Source of the DNA: Blattamonas nauphoetae | Taxonomy: Eukaryota > Preaxostyla > Oxymonadida | Assembly: GCA_033064195.1 (NCBI GenBank) | Contig: JARBJD010000322.1 | Span: 16,479-80,478 of the forward strand | Direction: 5' to 3' | Length of the DNA stretch: 64,000 nt | Shown: positions 41,501 through 52,718 of the stretch, one piece after another | Position numbering within the stretch: the stretch's first letter is position 1 | How the letters are laid out: every line of letters begins with the position of its first letter | Notes under the pieces: generated by a model | The model's database searches: none | Told to the model about the DNA's origin: nothing | The model's input: the letters and a program-made list of their open reading frames with translations, nothing else | Made by a program: the position numbers and the translations under genes

Positions 41501-43888
41501 ATGAATCTCATCTCACCAAATTCACGTTCTTCATCCTCATCACTCAGAGAATCCAGTCAGTTGAGGATAATCAAGGAGTTCGAACGTAACCATCCGACCG
41601 ATAAAGGCCTCTTTAAGTTGGACAATGGGATGGGCATTTTATGCACTAGGTGTTCTGTCTTCTACAAAAACAAACATCAATCCTGTAAGCCTTTTATATC
41701 GACTCCTTCCACAACCATCAGGTTATCGAACTTAGTGAACCATACTCATTCTAACCTTCACATGAATGCAGAATCTCATGACAGTATTGGTGAAAGACAA
41801 ATTAATGTTCCATTCTCTCTCCCTCAAATCTCCAATACTCTCATTGTCAATTTGTTTCGATCTGTGCACTATATAGCAAAGCATAATCTCCCAATCAGAC
41901 AGCATCGATCCCTTGTGGCAGAGTTCGATCGTACGGCCAATCTTCCTCCCTCATCGATCGGAACGTATCAATCAGAACGCTCCTTCCAAAATGGTTTGCA
42001 CATTTTGAATGGATCGTTCGCGTTCCAACGCTCGTTTGTTTCAACTATGTGTCCATTTTATTCGGTAATCATCGATTCTTCTACAGATATCTCAGCGAAC
42101 AATCATTTAATTCTTTTTCTGAAGTATTTTGATCGAAATGGACAAATAATTCATCAAGCTCTAGCACTTCCTCGGATCTCTACGTCATCTGGTGAACAGA
42201 TCCTGAACGCTGTTCAATCGACTCTGTTAAAATATGAGCTCCCACTTCAACTATGTATTTCAGTTTCTTCGGATGGTGACAGTTCGATGAGAGGAGAGAA
42301 TGATGGTTTTTTGGGAAGATTTAGAGTTGCAGGTTTTCGAGGAATACACGTTCATTGCTTCGCGCACCGCATTCAAATCGTTTTGAACCGATGCCTTCAA
42401 AGGGAGGAATATGCAGAATTCAGAGCTGTCATCCAGATTCTGCAGGACTGTGCATCGTTTATCAAGCGAAGCCCCCATCGTCGAAGGCAACTTGTGGTGT
42501 TGCAGAGGCGCCTCAACGAAAGAAAGACCTCTCTCCCTCTCCTCCATCGCATCCGATGGGATTCAATTTACCGAACAGCAGATCACGCTCTAGCCTGCTT
42601 CCATTCCATTTCAACAATCCTTGCCACTTCAACTTTGAGAAAGAGAAAAGAGATTCGACTGAAACGTGAATGGACAATGCGTCTTCACGCATCACTTGTC
42701 CTCCTCAAAACAGTTCTCACTCCGTTTCATACACTCACGGAAACAGTTCAGCGCCGAAGCTTGTCTCTGTTTGATCTTCGAGATCACCTGAAATACACAC
42801 TCACCCAACTGTCCGAACTAAACAATCCTTCAACACTTCTCTCACTCGTCTCTCCAAAAACTCTGCGGACTGCTGGAGACAGACTTCTGACTAAGATGAA
42901 TCTCGCATTGATGTTTATCTCTGATCTGGAGACCGAGTTCTTGGAGGAGATGGAGAAGGGAGAATGGAGTCATTTCACTACTCTCTTCTGTGTTAATCGA
43001 GAAGACACATCCGATGCAAGAGTTGCTTTCGCTTCCCTGTGTGAAATATATTCGATTCATTTCGATGAAACTTGTCCGACATCGATGGATACTGAATTCG
43101 ATTCATTCCTGGATGAAATTGGAGTCGAGAACGATTCAGGGATGTCTTTGGGAGAGAGCCGTTGCTCCACGATCATCACACGCAACGACTCACTTCTTTA
43201 TCCACGCCGAACCATTCTCAGTCAACTCTGCTTGCTCGTGTCTCCAACATCTGTCGAGGCTGAACGTGGCTTCAGTCGAACTAATAGGATCAAGACGTTC
43301 TTTCGATCATCTCTTTCCAGTTCGACACTCGAATCCCTCTTCCTTGTATCTATGAATGCCCCTGAACATCTTACCAACCACCACTACCAAAAACTGATTC
43401 ATGAATTCCAGGCACTTCACCCACAACCAAGGTATCGTCCAATCACGAAGGCATCCAATCGTCATTCAATTGACAATCCAATCGAGAAGCAGAAACGAAA
43501 CATGGATCTCGAAAACAGCGGAAGTGAGAAAATGATGCGAGTGAGTGAAGATTCGGGAGACGAGAATGAGAGATTGATGGATGTCATGGATGAGATGGAT
43601 ACTTGGGAGACTGAAACTGAAGCACGTCTTGCCTGTTCGTCGATCTCGATTGCATCATACAACTCTCTTCCTCCTCCCCCATGTCTCTCCTTCTCAGTAT
43701 CCAATCCGTCATTTCGATCACTTCCACCATTTGTGAATCACCATGAGGAACTATCCAGAAAGAGATTTGATCCGGTCCACGTACACTTCTCCAGACGATG
43801 GGAACGTAAAGAGCCATCATCCGAACCGTTCTCTCTCTCATCACAGATTGCTCGAGCATTCGGAGAGAATGCGATGGATGGAGAATGA
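41501..43888 (+). CDS. hAT-superfamily transposase, about 795 aa, intact
   Basis: A single open frame. The N-terminus has a BED-like zinc finger (CTRCSVFYKNKHQSC ... HTHSNLH). The RNase H-fold core has Asp192 in DSSTDIS and Asp258 in SSDGDSS, then the CFAHRIQ motif (CxxH) and the RIRWDSIY motif. The catalytic Glu and hAT dimerisation region come near the C-terminus in SVEAERGFSRTNRIKTFFR (Glu586 or Glu588). This organisation resembles the DUF4371/ZNF862 branch of hAT transposases. The last 130 residues are Ser/Pro-rich and poorly conserved in character. ATG 41501 is the first ATG. No TIRs or 8-bp duplication were identified around it, so the gene may be immobile or domesticated. Confidence 0.85.
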   Translation: MNLISPNSRSSSSSLRESSQLRIIKEFERNHPTDKGLFKLDNGMGILCTRCSVFYKNKHQSCKPFISTPSTTIRLSNLVNHTHSNLHMNAESHDSIGERQINVPFSLPQISNTLIVNLFRSVHYIAKHNLPIRQHRSLVAEFDRTANLPPSSIGTYQSERSFQNGLHILNGSFAFQRSFVSTMCPFYSVIIDSSTDISANNHLILFLKYFDRNGQIIHQALALPRISTSSGEQILNAVQSTLLKYELPLQLCISVSSDGDSSMRGENDGFLGRFRVAGFRGIHVHCFAHRIQIVLNRCLQREEYAEFRAVIQILQDCASFIKRSPHRRRQLVVLQRRLNERKTSLPLLHRIRWDSIYRTADHALACFHSISTILATSTLRKRKEIRLKREWTMRLHASLVLLKTVLTPFHTLTETVQRRSLSLFDLRDHLKYTLTQLSELNNPSTLLSLVSPKTLRTAGDRLLTKMNLALMFISDLETEFLEEMEKGEWSHFTTLFCVNREDTSDARVAFASLCEIYSIHFDETCPTSMDTEFDSFLDEIGVENDSGMSLGESRCSTIITRNDSLLYPRRTILSQLCLLVSPTSVEAERGFSRTNRIKTFFRSSLSSSTLESLFLVSMNAPEHLTNHHYQKLIHEFQALHPQPRYRPITKASNRHSIDNPIEKQKRNMDLENSGSEKMMRVSEDSGDENERLMDVMDEMDTWETETEARLACSSISIASYNSLPPPPCLSFSVSNPSFRSLPPFVNHHEELSRKRFDPVHVHFSRRWERKEPSSEPFSLSSQIARAFGENAMDGE

Positions 43889-44027
43889 ATCGGAACACAA
43901 CGCAGAGATATTTCGGGAACAGACAAAACGAGATGATGACAGGTGGGAGATAGCATCCCAGAGAGAGCCGATTTGGACTAGAATAAGAGAGACAATAATG
44001 AGGAGAACAAACACAAACCACTCTCCC

Positions 44028-44571
44028 ACTCGCCCTCAACAAGAACAACAAGCTCAACACACTCCCCAACTCGCCCTCAACAACAAGAACAACAAGCTCA
44101 ACAAACTCCCCAACTCGCCCTCAACAACAAGAACAACAAGCTCAACAAACTCCCCAACTCGCCCTCAACAACAAGAACAACAAGCTCAACACACTTCCCA
44201 ACTCGCCCTCAACAACAAGAACAACAAGCTCAACAAACTCCCCAACTCGCCCTCAACAACAAGAACAACAAGCTCAACACACTCCCCAACTCGCCCTCAA
44301 CAACAAGAACAACAAGCTCAACACACTCCCCAACTCGCCCTCAACAACAAGAACAACAAGCTCGCCCTCAACAACAAGAACAACAAGCTCAACAAACTCC
44401 CCAACTCGCCCTCAACAACAAGAACAACAAGCTCAACAAACTCCCCAACTCGCCCTCAACAATAAGAACAACAAGCTCAACACACTCCCCAACTCGCCCT
44501 CAACAACAAGAACAACAAGCTCAACAAACTCCCCAACTCGCCCTCAACAATAAGAACAACAAGAAGACAAA
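44028..44571. repeat. 44-bp minisatellite, about 13 units
   Basis: The unit begins ACTCGCCCTCAACAACAAGA and repeats at 44069, 44113, 44157, 44201 and on to 44536 with almost no change. The first unit is 3 bp short and one unit at 44333 is cut to 27 bp. Two variants alternate (CAACAAACTC and CAACACACTC). Because 44 is not a multiple of 3 and the unit lacks stops in several frames, long spurious ORFs cross it. Confidence 0.95.
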
Positions 44572-44770
44572 ACTTCCCTCCCCCTCGCAATGAGGAAAAA
44601 CGAACACGCTTACCTTCCCCTTGCCATGATAAAATCATCTGCACAAGCTTCCCATATATTTTCATTCCATATCTCACAGAGTTGTGTCAGTGCGACTGTT
44701 CCAATTGCATGTGTCACAACACTGGGTTGTAAAATCCTTCGAATAAGATCACTTTCGTGGAGAGATATTC

Positions 44771-46310
44771 TCAACAAATACAGAACAGGTTTGTGCTCAT
44801 GAAGAGAGTAAATGTAGAAACATCGTGTTCGATCGATTCAGTCTTCGAAACGACGAAGAGTGAAGCTCCAAGAACAGTTGTTGGGGTGGTTGGATCCTGT
44901 GCAGACTGTAAAAATGACATTGAACATGATTTAAGTGACAATTTGGGAGCTGACACGGAGAACACTGGTGTCTGATGAGTTGTAGTGAGAGCTCCAATAA
45001 TAATGTTCACACTCAGAATGATCGTGAAGAGGCAGTTGTGCGTTTCGTGTGATTTGTCTCCAATACTCGTGTTAAGACCATCGAGTGAAGCACATGGATA
45101 CTCCGAGAAGCTACAAACCGATATATCATTCGAATCCTTCGAGATGAACACTTCTTCCCCAAATATCGAGTCAAAGTCAAGAGATGACGAAATCACTGAT
45201 TCTGACAAAGAGGGGTGTGATATGAAGATCAGATTGGCTGTCGCTTTCGGAGACGAGCAGGATGTGAACGTTTCGCATGAGTGGGTGAATGTGATCGTGC
45301 TTCCTTCGATGAGAGACACATCAAGAACTCCAGATCGTGCAGAAACTGATGAGTGGCAGGAGACGAAGGATGTGTCGGAGAGAGTCACAGATTGGATGGG
45401 TTGGATGGTGGAGGAAAGAACTGACGGAGATGTGGATGAGGTGAATGATGTATTGGAGCAAGATGTGAAAGTGAGGTTAAGAGTCGATTCTTGTTTCGAA
45501 GGAAAGTGATGAGACGACGAGTTGCCCTGTCTGTCGTCCAATCGAGAGTGTGATTGAGTGAAGAGCGATCGGTTCGTCCCTCTTCGTCTCGTCTTGAAGG
45601 TTGATCTACTTTGAGAGAGCTGTCGCAACCAACAAAGTCCAGAAGACGTTGAGATTGAGTGAACAATCCTGCCCAATGTGAAGGAGTCACGACTGTACCA
45701 AGAGAGGATGACGTCACATGAACACATCGCGCTTTCCCAGCAATTATCTGGGTGATGTCTTCGAAGTTCACAGAAACGAACGAGGTTGGCTGTTCGGTTG
45801 TGATGGCGAGCAGGGCGTGACCAGACACAGAAAAGGAATTGAATGACACGAGAGGCACTCCGAATATTGCGTGTTCAATCGAAGTATCTGTTGTGTAGAA
45901 ATGGCAGTTCTGAATGGTGACGTGGTTCGTGGATTTGATGAGAGGATGACGAGACGATTCGGAGTCCGAGCAGATCAGACAAACACCATCCAGCTTCAGC
46001 GAATCCACATCGTCCTTCAGATCAAACATCCCACACTTTGTGAATGGTAGGATGTCCTGGTTCGTCACAGATATCAGTGACTTGTTTTCGATCGTGAAGT
46101 CAAAAGATCCTTCCACAGGATCTTTGTCCACCTCCAACAGCGATCGCAACACTTTCGCCGTCTTCGCATTCGTGGATGTTGTGCCAGACACTGTGATGTC
46201 CACACAAATCGGATCTTCTGCGAATCTGTCTTCAACTTCTTGATGTTTCCTTTCTTCTTCATCCAACCCGATCTGTTCTTCCTCATCTGCCTTTTCACGT
46301 TCAATCTGTT
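44771..46310 (-). pseudogene. Beta-helix-like surface protein gene, probably frameshifted
   Basis: Two overlapping minus-strand frames carry it. From 46266 to about 45620 the frame encodes strand-rich sequence (NHVTIQNCHFYTTDTSIEHA, FVSVNFEDI) typical of right-handed beta-helix repeats. From about 45600 to 44771 another frame continues in the same style (LNLTFTSCSNTSFTSSTSP, VTLSDTSFVSCHSSVSARSG) and ends with a hydrophobic stretch at about residues 235-250 of that frame. A one-base shift near 45615-45630 would join them. The start is unclear: upstream of 46266 is a Glu/Lys-rich stretch without ATG, so a 5' exon may be missing. No signal peptide seen. Function unknown; a surface protein is an inference. 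Confidence 0.45.
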
Positions 46311-47038
46311 CCCGATGATGTTTAAAGAATCAGACTTCCAGAGTCTGCGGTTAACGGGAAAGAGAACGAGATGTCTGTCAGAGAGAGACTACTGGATGAA
46401 ATTCAATCAAGTCAAGCGGCAGCTCCATCATCCTCATTCTAACCATCCGCTGTCTGCGTGACAGAGTGGACAGTTGATGAGGACAAAGTCATGGGAAACA
46501 TCGTCGAGACCGAAAATGATTCTTCCGAAGTTAGAGCTCCGCCCACCAACGCTGTCGAAATGAGTCGGGCTGGGGTAGAGTGGTAGGCAGAGGCCAATGA
46601 GGAACATCTCAACCGATCAGAGCTTCAATTTGTTAGAGAGGACATAGAGAAGAACACGGCGCCGCTTCATGATAGTATTTCTCCGGAAATCATGCTATTC
46701 CGATGTGCAGGCAACAAACGAGCAATTGCGGACTTGAACTTCCGGATCGAGTTGATCTCGATCTGTTGGCTTCGAGCAGCTGCGCAGTGAATTGACATTG
46801 TGAGAGGCAGGCTTATGTCCATCGCTCCGGCTTTTTGGTTTTTTAGGTAGAATGGGAATTTCTGAGATTTGCGACAATCCCTAACTGCGGTGCTTTCTTG
46901 TAATTCGCCGGAGTGGAACTGAGCTTGCCAGGAAGCGAGCGACAGCGTCAAAGTAGCCATCGTTGAGAGAAAGCGTGTGAAGGTAATCTGAGTGTATGTA
47001 CATGGACGGCGACATGGAATGGTGGAAATCACAATTGT
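46311..47038. other. Gene-poor stretch
   Basis: A 121-codon minus-strand frame (47032-46667) is present but has no recognisable motif and no neighbour support. I would not call it a gene. Nothing else was identified. Confidence 0.3.
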
Positions 47039-47566
47039 TTAAAGAGGGCTGGATGGGCGAGACGGGCGGGTTGAAGTGGACGAGGATGGGCGAGTGACAG
47101 ACGGCGAGGGTGACGCCACAGCATCAATCGAAACGAGCGGGTGCAGTCTCAGCCGAGGGAGGATCTTCGCGTATGGCGTGTGGGTGTACTCCAAATCGGA
47201 GAGTGTCGAGAGCGTTGGATGTGATCCTGATGACAGAATCTCGTTCAGCTCATTCAGTCGGACTGAGGGCGCCTGGTCACGGGACAGGTTCGGTTGATGT
47301 TTCGGCATTTTCTGACACATCTGCTCTGATAGGAATTCTGGAGCAGCTAAGTAGTTCGTAGAGAGTACAGAACGTGGAGAGGGGGAGCGGCGATCGGTGG
47401 AGGTTGGAGACTGATGGGAGGTAGTGTAGTGACTCGCGTGAGATCCTGGAGGGTTGGTTGCGAAGACGACGATGCTGGGACAGGAGCAAGACGTGGGGTA
47501 TTTGTAGCGGGTGCAATGATGATTGGGGTGCGCTGTTTTCGACTTGTGAGTGTGTAACGTCATCAA
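47039..47566 (-). CDS. Possible small protein, 175 aa, unrecognised
   Basis: The frame contains a plausible stretch (VRLNELNEILSSGSHPTLST, YAKILPRLRLHPLVSIDAV) and is otherwise Ser/Pro/Thr-rich. An alternative start in the frame from 47627 (MTEENTRV) suggests the real gene may use a short first exon with an intron at about 47600-47530. No domain is recognised, so it may be a chance ORF. Confidence 0.25.
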   Translation of the reverse strand: MMTLHTHKSKTAHPNHHCTRYKYPTSCSCPSIVVFATNPPGSHASHYTTSHQSPTSTDRRSPSPRSVLSTNYLAAPEFLSEQMCQKMPKHQPNLSRDQAPSVRLNELNEILSSGSHPTLSTLSDLEYTHTPYAKILPRLRLHPLVSIDAVASPSPSVTRPSSSTSTRPSRPSSPL

Positions 47567-47639
47567 AAGCAGTGAAGGAGATGGGTGATTCTAAATGAAT
47601 TGTTACCCGCGTATTTTCTTCTGTCATATGAGCAGAAAC

Positions 47640-48154
47640 TCAATACAATTTTCAGAGCGCTCATATTCTCCTTCATTCGACATGATTAAGGTGTTTTCCA
47701 TTTTTCTGACTCTTCATCCAATCTTTTCCGTCTGATTTCTTCTTTCAGCGATCCTTCTTCGCTCAAACTAACACGTTCCCCCAAAATTGTGCAAGTACCT
47801 CGTTCTAACACATCATTTGAAGCTGACCTCCATCGTTTGAACAGTGTATATATTCTCATCTTCGCTTTCCAAGTCCGTTTTATTTCAACTCAGATCTATC
47901 AATGACACTTGACATCTCTATGTTTTATTGTGATTTCGAGTTTTTTCATCTCTTTTCCTTCAGCTGTATCATTCAGATCTGGTAGTCTCGTTCTTCTCTT
48001 CTCACAGTGAACTTGCGTTTTCTGATCTGCCTCCCTCCTCTGTAGCAAACCATTAAAAGTGTCGTTCCTTCATTTCCACGTCACAAACACGCCATTCTGA
48101 CACACACCAGAAATTTCATAGAGATCTTTTATGTTTGAAGTGAGATATCCAAAA
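47640..48154. other. AT-rich intergenic DNA
   Basis: Many T-rich runs and no open frame of note on either strand. It could include the promoter of the divergent neighbour. No specific element recognised. Confidence 0.3.
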
Positions 48155-48422
48155 TAAGCTTTTCACGGTTTTTTGGATGATATATGTTTTCAATTCGCAT
48201 TTCTCTCACAAATCCGTTTTTTTATGTCGTTTACCACCACCTCTTTGATTTCTGAAACGTTGTGAAGAAAAAAAAGTGATAAAATGTCCAGATCCTATAA
48301 GAGCTCAATCGAACGCGATCAAAGCAAAATCTACAAAATTTAGCACTTTTCAGTCCTGAAAGCAGATGAATGCAAATTGTGCAATTTTTAATTTTTTGTA
48401 ACGCACCATAGTGTAAAGTAAC
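48155..48422 (+). repeat. Diverged direct repeat, copy A
   Basis: Aligns with copy B about 1.1 kb away through shared blocks GCTTTTCACGGTTTTTTGGA, GAACGCGATCAAAGCAAAAT and GTAACGCACCATAGTGT, roughly 70 percent alike by eye. AT-rich and non-coding. Confidence 0.65.
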
Positions 48423-49257
48423 ATTTCATTTAGAATCACCCAGATGTTGATTGGGATTTTCCAGGTGTGGTGAATGTTGGAGGTCGAATAGCGAGTGAAG
48501 TCGCGAAAGACGGGCTCGCCGTAATCATGATTGGTTTTTGTTCAGATTTCTACGGATTCTTGACCGGAATTGGCTCTCCATGTCAAAAGGCCCATTTCTA
48601 GCGACCATACTTGCATATTCCAACAAAAGCGAGCATGGTGAAGCCACCAAATGACAGTCCTCCTTTGGACACACAGAACTGCATTTGGGTGATTATTTTT
48701 CAAAAGTTGCTGGCGTCATATTTTTGTGTAAGTCTGGAGATTTGCCTAACCATTCTCATTGTCTGCATATACCCCTTCAATCAACACACTGAAGGTTTTG
48801 TACGTTCATTTACCGATTCATCCACTCTTTTCATTCAGATTTCTGCTGGCGGTGACCCCTCTTCGCCAATTCTTGGACATACCTTCTCATTCGCGTAAGA
48901 TCAGTGTTTGAACACTTCTTTTGATGTGAACCAACAAAGTTTCCATTGTTCTTTCTTTTCATCTTCTCTCTCCAAAGTCGGTTTTCAACAGTCTTCCCGA
49001 CAACTTCGAGACTTGTCATCTCACTGATTAAAGTCATAATCTGGTATTTTCACATGTTTTCCTTCATTTTTGTGTTTTGTTCAGATGATATTGTTCGTCT
49101 CGTCCTGGGATCAACACGCGTTTTCTGTTCATCCTCCCTTTTAGATACTATCCCTCAAAACTGATATTCCTTCGTAAATTGACATCAAAATAACCATCCT
49201 GACATGTTCAGATTATTCCAGGGCAATACTCCTCGTCTCGAGAGATAGAGCATTGAG
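48423..49257. other. Segment between the diverged repeats
   Basis: Contains short plus-strand frames, including GRIASEVAKDGLAVIMIGF at about 48485 and a 95-codon frame at 48611-48898 with a hydrophobic segment. They may be exons of a decayed gene. No family recognised. Confidence 0.25.
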
Positions 49258-49525
49258 GTGCTTTTCATGGTTTTTTGAATGATTTGTGCATTTATTTCAC
49301 TTTTTGCTCATGTATCCGTTATTTTTTAGCGTTTTACACCACTTCTTGGTTTTATGACGTGTATTGTATCAAAAAGTGTGTCAATTTGTGCTGGTGAAAA
49401 AATGGTCGTCTCAAACGCGATCAAAACAAAATTCACTCAATTTATGGCTCATTATCTCTTTAAGCCTGTAACTGTTAATTAGGCAAAAAATAATTTTTGG
49501 TGACGCTCCATAGTGTTTTGCAACC
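49258..49525 (+). repeat. Diverged direct repeat, copy B
   Basis: Partner of copy A, with blocks GCTTTTCATGGTTTTTTGAA, AAACGCGATCAAAACAAAAT and GTGACGCTCCATAGTGT. The pair could be old long terminal repeats or a dispersed non-coding repeat; no target duplication was found. Confidence 0.65.
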
Positions 49526-50711
49526 TTTCAAAAATAATCTCCCATTTAGCCATGTTTGGGACGCTTCCAGGAAGGACTAGATCTTTCAAAGTGGTGGAAA
49601 GCAGCGATATCACATTGAATCGTGAACAGCAAAACATTCGCGTCGCGTTGTGAAACCGAATATTGAGAGGCAAACACGTCTCTTTCCAGGTGTTGACCAG
49701 AAACAGGAAAAACGGAGGAGGGAGAACACTAGGTTAAGGCAGTTGGCTGATGGGTGGAGAAATTGCATCCGATAAATTTGGTGAAGATGGGAGATGTTGT
49801 CAGGCTGGAATTAGAGATGAAGACAAAGAATGAGAAAAGAATTAATTTCACACATTATTCGTGCACTGTTTGATCTCTAAAAGTGTGAAAAGGATGATTA
49901 TCAACAGATCTTAACATAGGAAGAGCTGTATTGCTGGTTTGAACGACATCTTCCGCGTCCTGATGTTGACCTGCGCTGTCGAGATCAGCAGGGATTCCAG
50001 CTGTGTATCATTCTTGACCAAGTTTAGTAGTGTTTCCATTGTCTTGAATTCACTATTGATCAACCTTCGTCTCTCCGACCCTGAGTCGTTCTCTTTGATG
50101 CACATCCCGAACATCTGCTACAGATTGCCTCCCTTCAGGCAGATCAGCACTTGAGTGAATGATCAATATTGCGTTGTGAAGACTCGAGGGGAGGCTGTGC
50201 GTGAGGCAGATCGAAGTTTCTTTCTGGATGAAGCAGAAGAGGAGAGTGAATGGGAGAGCATGAAAAGGGAACGGAAAGGGCAGACATCTTCTCAAAATTA
50301 CCTTCCACTCGTCGATTAAGTGGGTGAGAATTTTTGATATCATAAAAAAGTTCGAATCCCCTTCTTCGAATCTCGTCTCATCACACAGCTGAGACAAACA
50401 GTGTCCATTCTCAAAGACTCGTTGGAGACACCATTCGATGTCATAATCGATTAATTAGATGAAATACTGACAAGACGGATTATTCTCGTTTTCTGATTCG
50501 GATTCTCGAAATTGTATATGATCTCAAAAATTCTCACCCAAGTTGATGATGGTGATGAGTTAGTTTTGGTCGATGTTGTTGGCGTAGATGAAGCACTGAG
50601 CGACTTGGAATGCATTCTCATCCGCTTTCAGTCCGAGTTGGCTGGGAGAGGGAGTGAGAGGGAATGTAGCGATGTAGATGGGATATAGTGATGGTGAACA
50701 CAATGAAGAAG
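49526..50711. other. Region left of the large array, with coding remnants and an inverted repeat
   Basis: A minus-strand segment from 50397 to 49911 could be two exons (KILTHLIDEWK, then MFGMCIKENDSGSERRRLIN) joined by a long GT-AG intron, but support is weak. Segments 50321-50358 and 50503-50540 are inverted homologues of each other (both encode VRIFxII-like peptides on opposite strands). A minus-strand peptide GLKADENAFQVAQCF at 50600 resembles the repeat-unit peptide YGLDNENCF. Confidence 0.35.
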
Positions 50712-50979
50712 TACTTCATTTATCCAGTCCTGCTCTTCTTTTAGCAGACTCTCGGTATTCCCATCTCGGGGAGGATAGATCGGGAAAACGATGAAGCAAT
50801 TCTCGTTGTCGAGTCCGTATTTGTCCCAATCATTTCGAGAGAGTGTAGTTTTCACGAGTTCAAATCTCTCTTCGCGAGGGATAGTATTGATTGCTTTGTG
50901 GATTTCCTCCTTCAACTCCTTGAATGTCACGTTAGATAGGACTTCAATTTTACGCTGCACTGGTGTCTGGCCAGGGGGA

Positions 50980-51226
50980 CTTCAATTTGGCCCTGAACCA
51001 ATGCTGGTATCGACAGGACTTGAATTTGAAACTGTCCGAGGTGGTTTATGGTATAGGAAATCCTGATGCGACGGGCAGGATGTGAATCTTCCTCGAGGAT
51101 ACCTGTTTGGATAGTTTATCTGCACAAATGTCGCGTTAGGTTGGATTTCCTATACAATCAATCGCCATGGACAGTTTCAAGTTCAAGTCCCATCGAACCC
51201 TGCATTAGTTCAGGACCAAATTGAAA
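50980..51226. repeat. Inverted homologous pair I of the array unit (example from unit 1)
   Basis: Arms 50980-51065 and 51141-51226 are inverted homologues around position 51103, about 80 percent alike by eye (for example TATAGGAAATCC against GGATTTCCTATA, and GGACTTGAATTTGAAACTG against CAGTTTCAAGTTCAAGTCC). The 75-bp spacer has a TCCTCGAGGA palindrome. It recurs in every unit. Confidence 0.85.
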
Positions 51227-51397
51227 TCCATCCTGACCCGACACTCGGGTAGCATCAAATATGAACTCGACAACCAGAACAGATCACTCAACAGGCAGTT
51301 TCCTCAGGACGACCCTCAACCTAGACCACAGGCTCTAATCGACAAGATGACTCCCGCAAACAAATGAATTGGATAGAAAACGTTCAAGTTCATGGCT

Positions 51398-51669
51398 GCA
51401 GATGGGATAATTCATCGATTCATCTCGTCTGAAGAGGCAATCAGCATTGACACTCCAGTTCCTCAAGCTATCTACGACGAAGGCAGTTTGTCGATCTCCT
51501 CATATCGGGGAGGATATATTGGGAAAACGATGAAGCAATTCTCGTTCGTTGCGTCCGTAATCATGTCGAAGAGATCCTGTGGCCGAGGCTGAGGGTAGGC
51601 CCGAGGAACTGGAGGGTCAATGCAGACTGCTCCTTCAGACAAGATGAATCGACGAATTATCCCATCTGC
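51398..51669. repeat. Inverted homologous pair II of the array unit (example from unit 1)
   Basis: Arms 51398-51464 and 51603-51669 are inverted homologues around 51533.5, about 85 percent alike by eye. As a result the plus strand reads ADGIIHRFISSEEAISIDTP and the minus strand reads ADGIIRRFILSEGAVCIDPP. The pair recurs in every unit, with the same 138-bp spacer in undamaged units. Confidence 0.85.
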
Positions 51670-52718
51670 GTAGTCAACCCAGACGTCTCTCACATAGACT
51701 GGGCTTGTCTCACCTCCATTATCGATGATTGGAACATCAACAATTCGTTGGCGTGTTCGTTGAACATAGTTCAGGATGTCAATATTCGTCTTGTTGAACG
51801 GTTTTGAGGTCTTTCGAGTTCGGGCGGTTATTGATGCTTTTCCCGTTCAAATGGTGTGTAGATCACATTCAGAGGGCAGATGCGTCCGCCTTCTTTCGGC
51901 CAATTCACAAGGAAATTGTTCACTGGAGTCGTTTCATCGCATCTGCACCCATGAACTTGTACTTCATTTATCCAGTCCTGCTCTTCTTTTTAGCAGACTC
52001 TCGGTATTCCCATCTCGGGGAGGATAGATCGGGAAAACGATGAAGCAATTCTCGTTGTCGAGTCCGTATTTGTCCCAATCATTTCGAGAGAGTGTAGTTT
52101 TCACGAGTTCAAATCTCTCTTCGCGAGGGATAGTATTGATTGCTTTGTGGATTTCCTCCTTCAACTCCTTGAATGTCACGTTGATAGGACTTCAATTTTA
52201 CGCTGCACTGGTGTCTGGCCAGGGGACTTCAATTTGGCCCTGAACCAATGCTGGTATCGACAGGACTTGAATTTGAAACTGTCCGAGGTGGTTTATGGTA
52301 TAGGAAATCCTGATGCGACGGGCAGGATGTGAATCTTCCTCGAGGATACCTGTTTGGATAGTTTATCTGCACAAATGTCGCGTTAGGTTGGATTTCCTAT
52401 ACAATCAATCGCCATGGACAGTTTCAAGTTCAAGTCCCATCGAACCCTGCATTAGTTCAGGACCAAATTGAAATCCATCCTGACCCGACACTCGGGTAGC
52501 ATCAAATATGAACTCGACAACCAGAACAGATCACTCAACAGGCAGTTTCCTCAGGACGACCCTCAACCTAGACCACAGGCTCTAATCGACAAGATGACTC
52601 CCGCAAACAAATGAATTGGATAGAAAACGTTCAAGTTCATGGCTGCAGATGGGATAATTCATCGATTCATCTCGTCTGAAGAGGCAATCAGCATTGACAC
52701 TCCAGTTCCTCAAGCTAT

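Noticed and set aside
43743-44465. 240-codon frame crossing the hAT gene end and the minisatellite
   Set aside because: It exists only because the 44-bp unit lacks stops in several frames. The first part is out of frame with the transposase.
51392-51592. Plus-strand 66-codon frame repeated in many array units
   Set aside because: It is partly a mirror of the minus-strand frame through the inverted pair. Which strand is coding is unresolved, and the minus strand gives longer frames.
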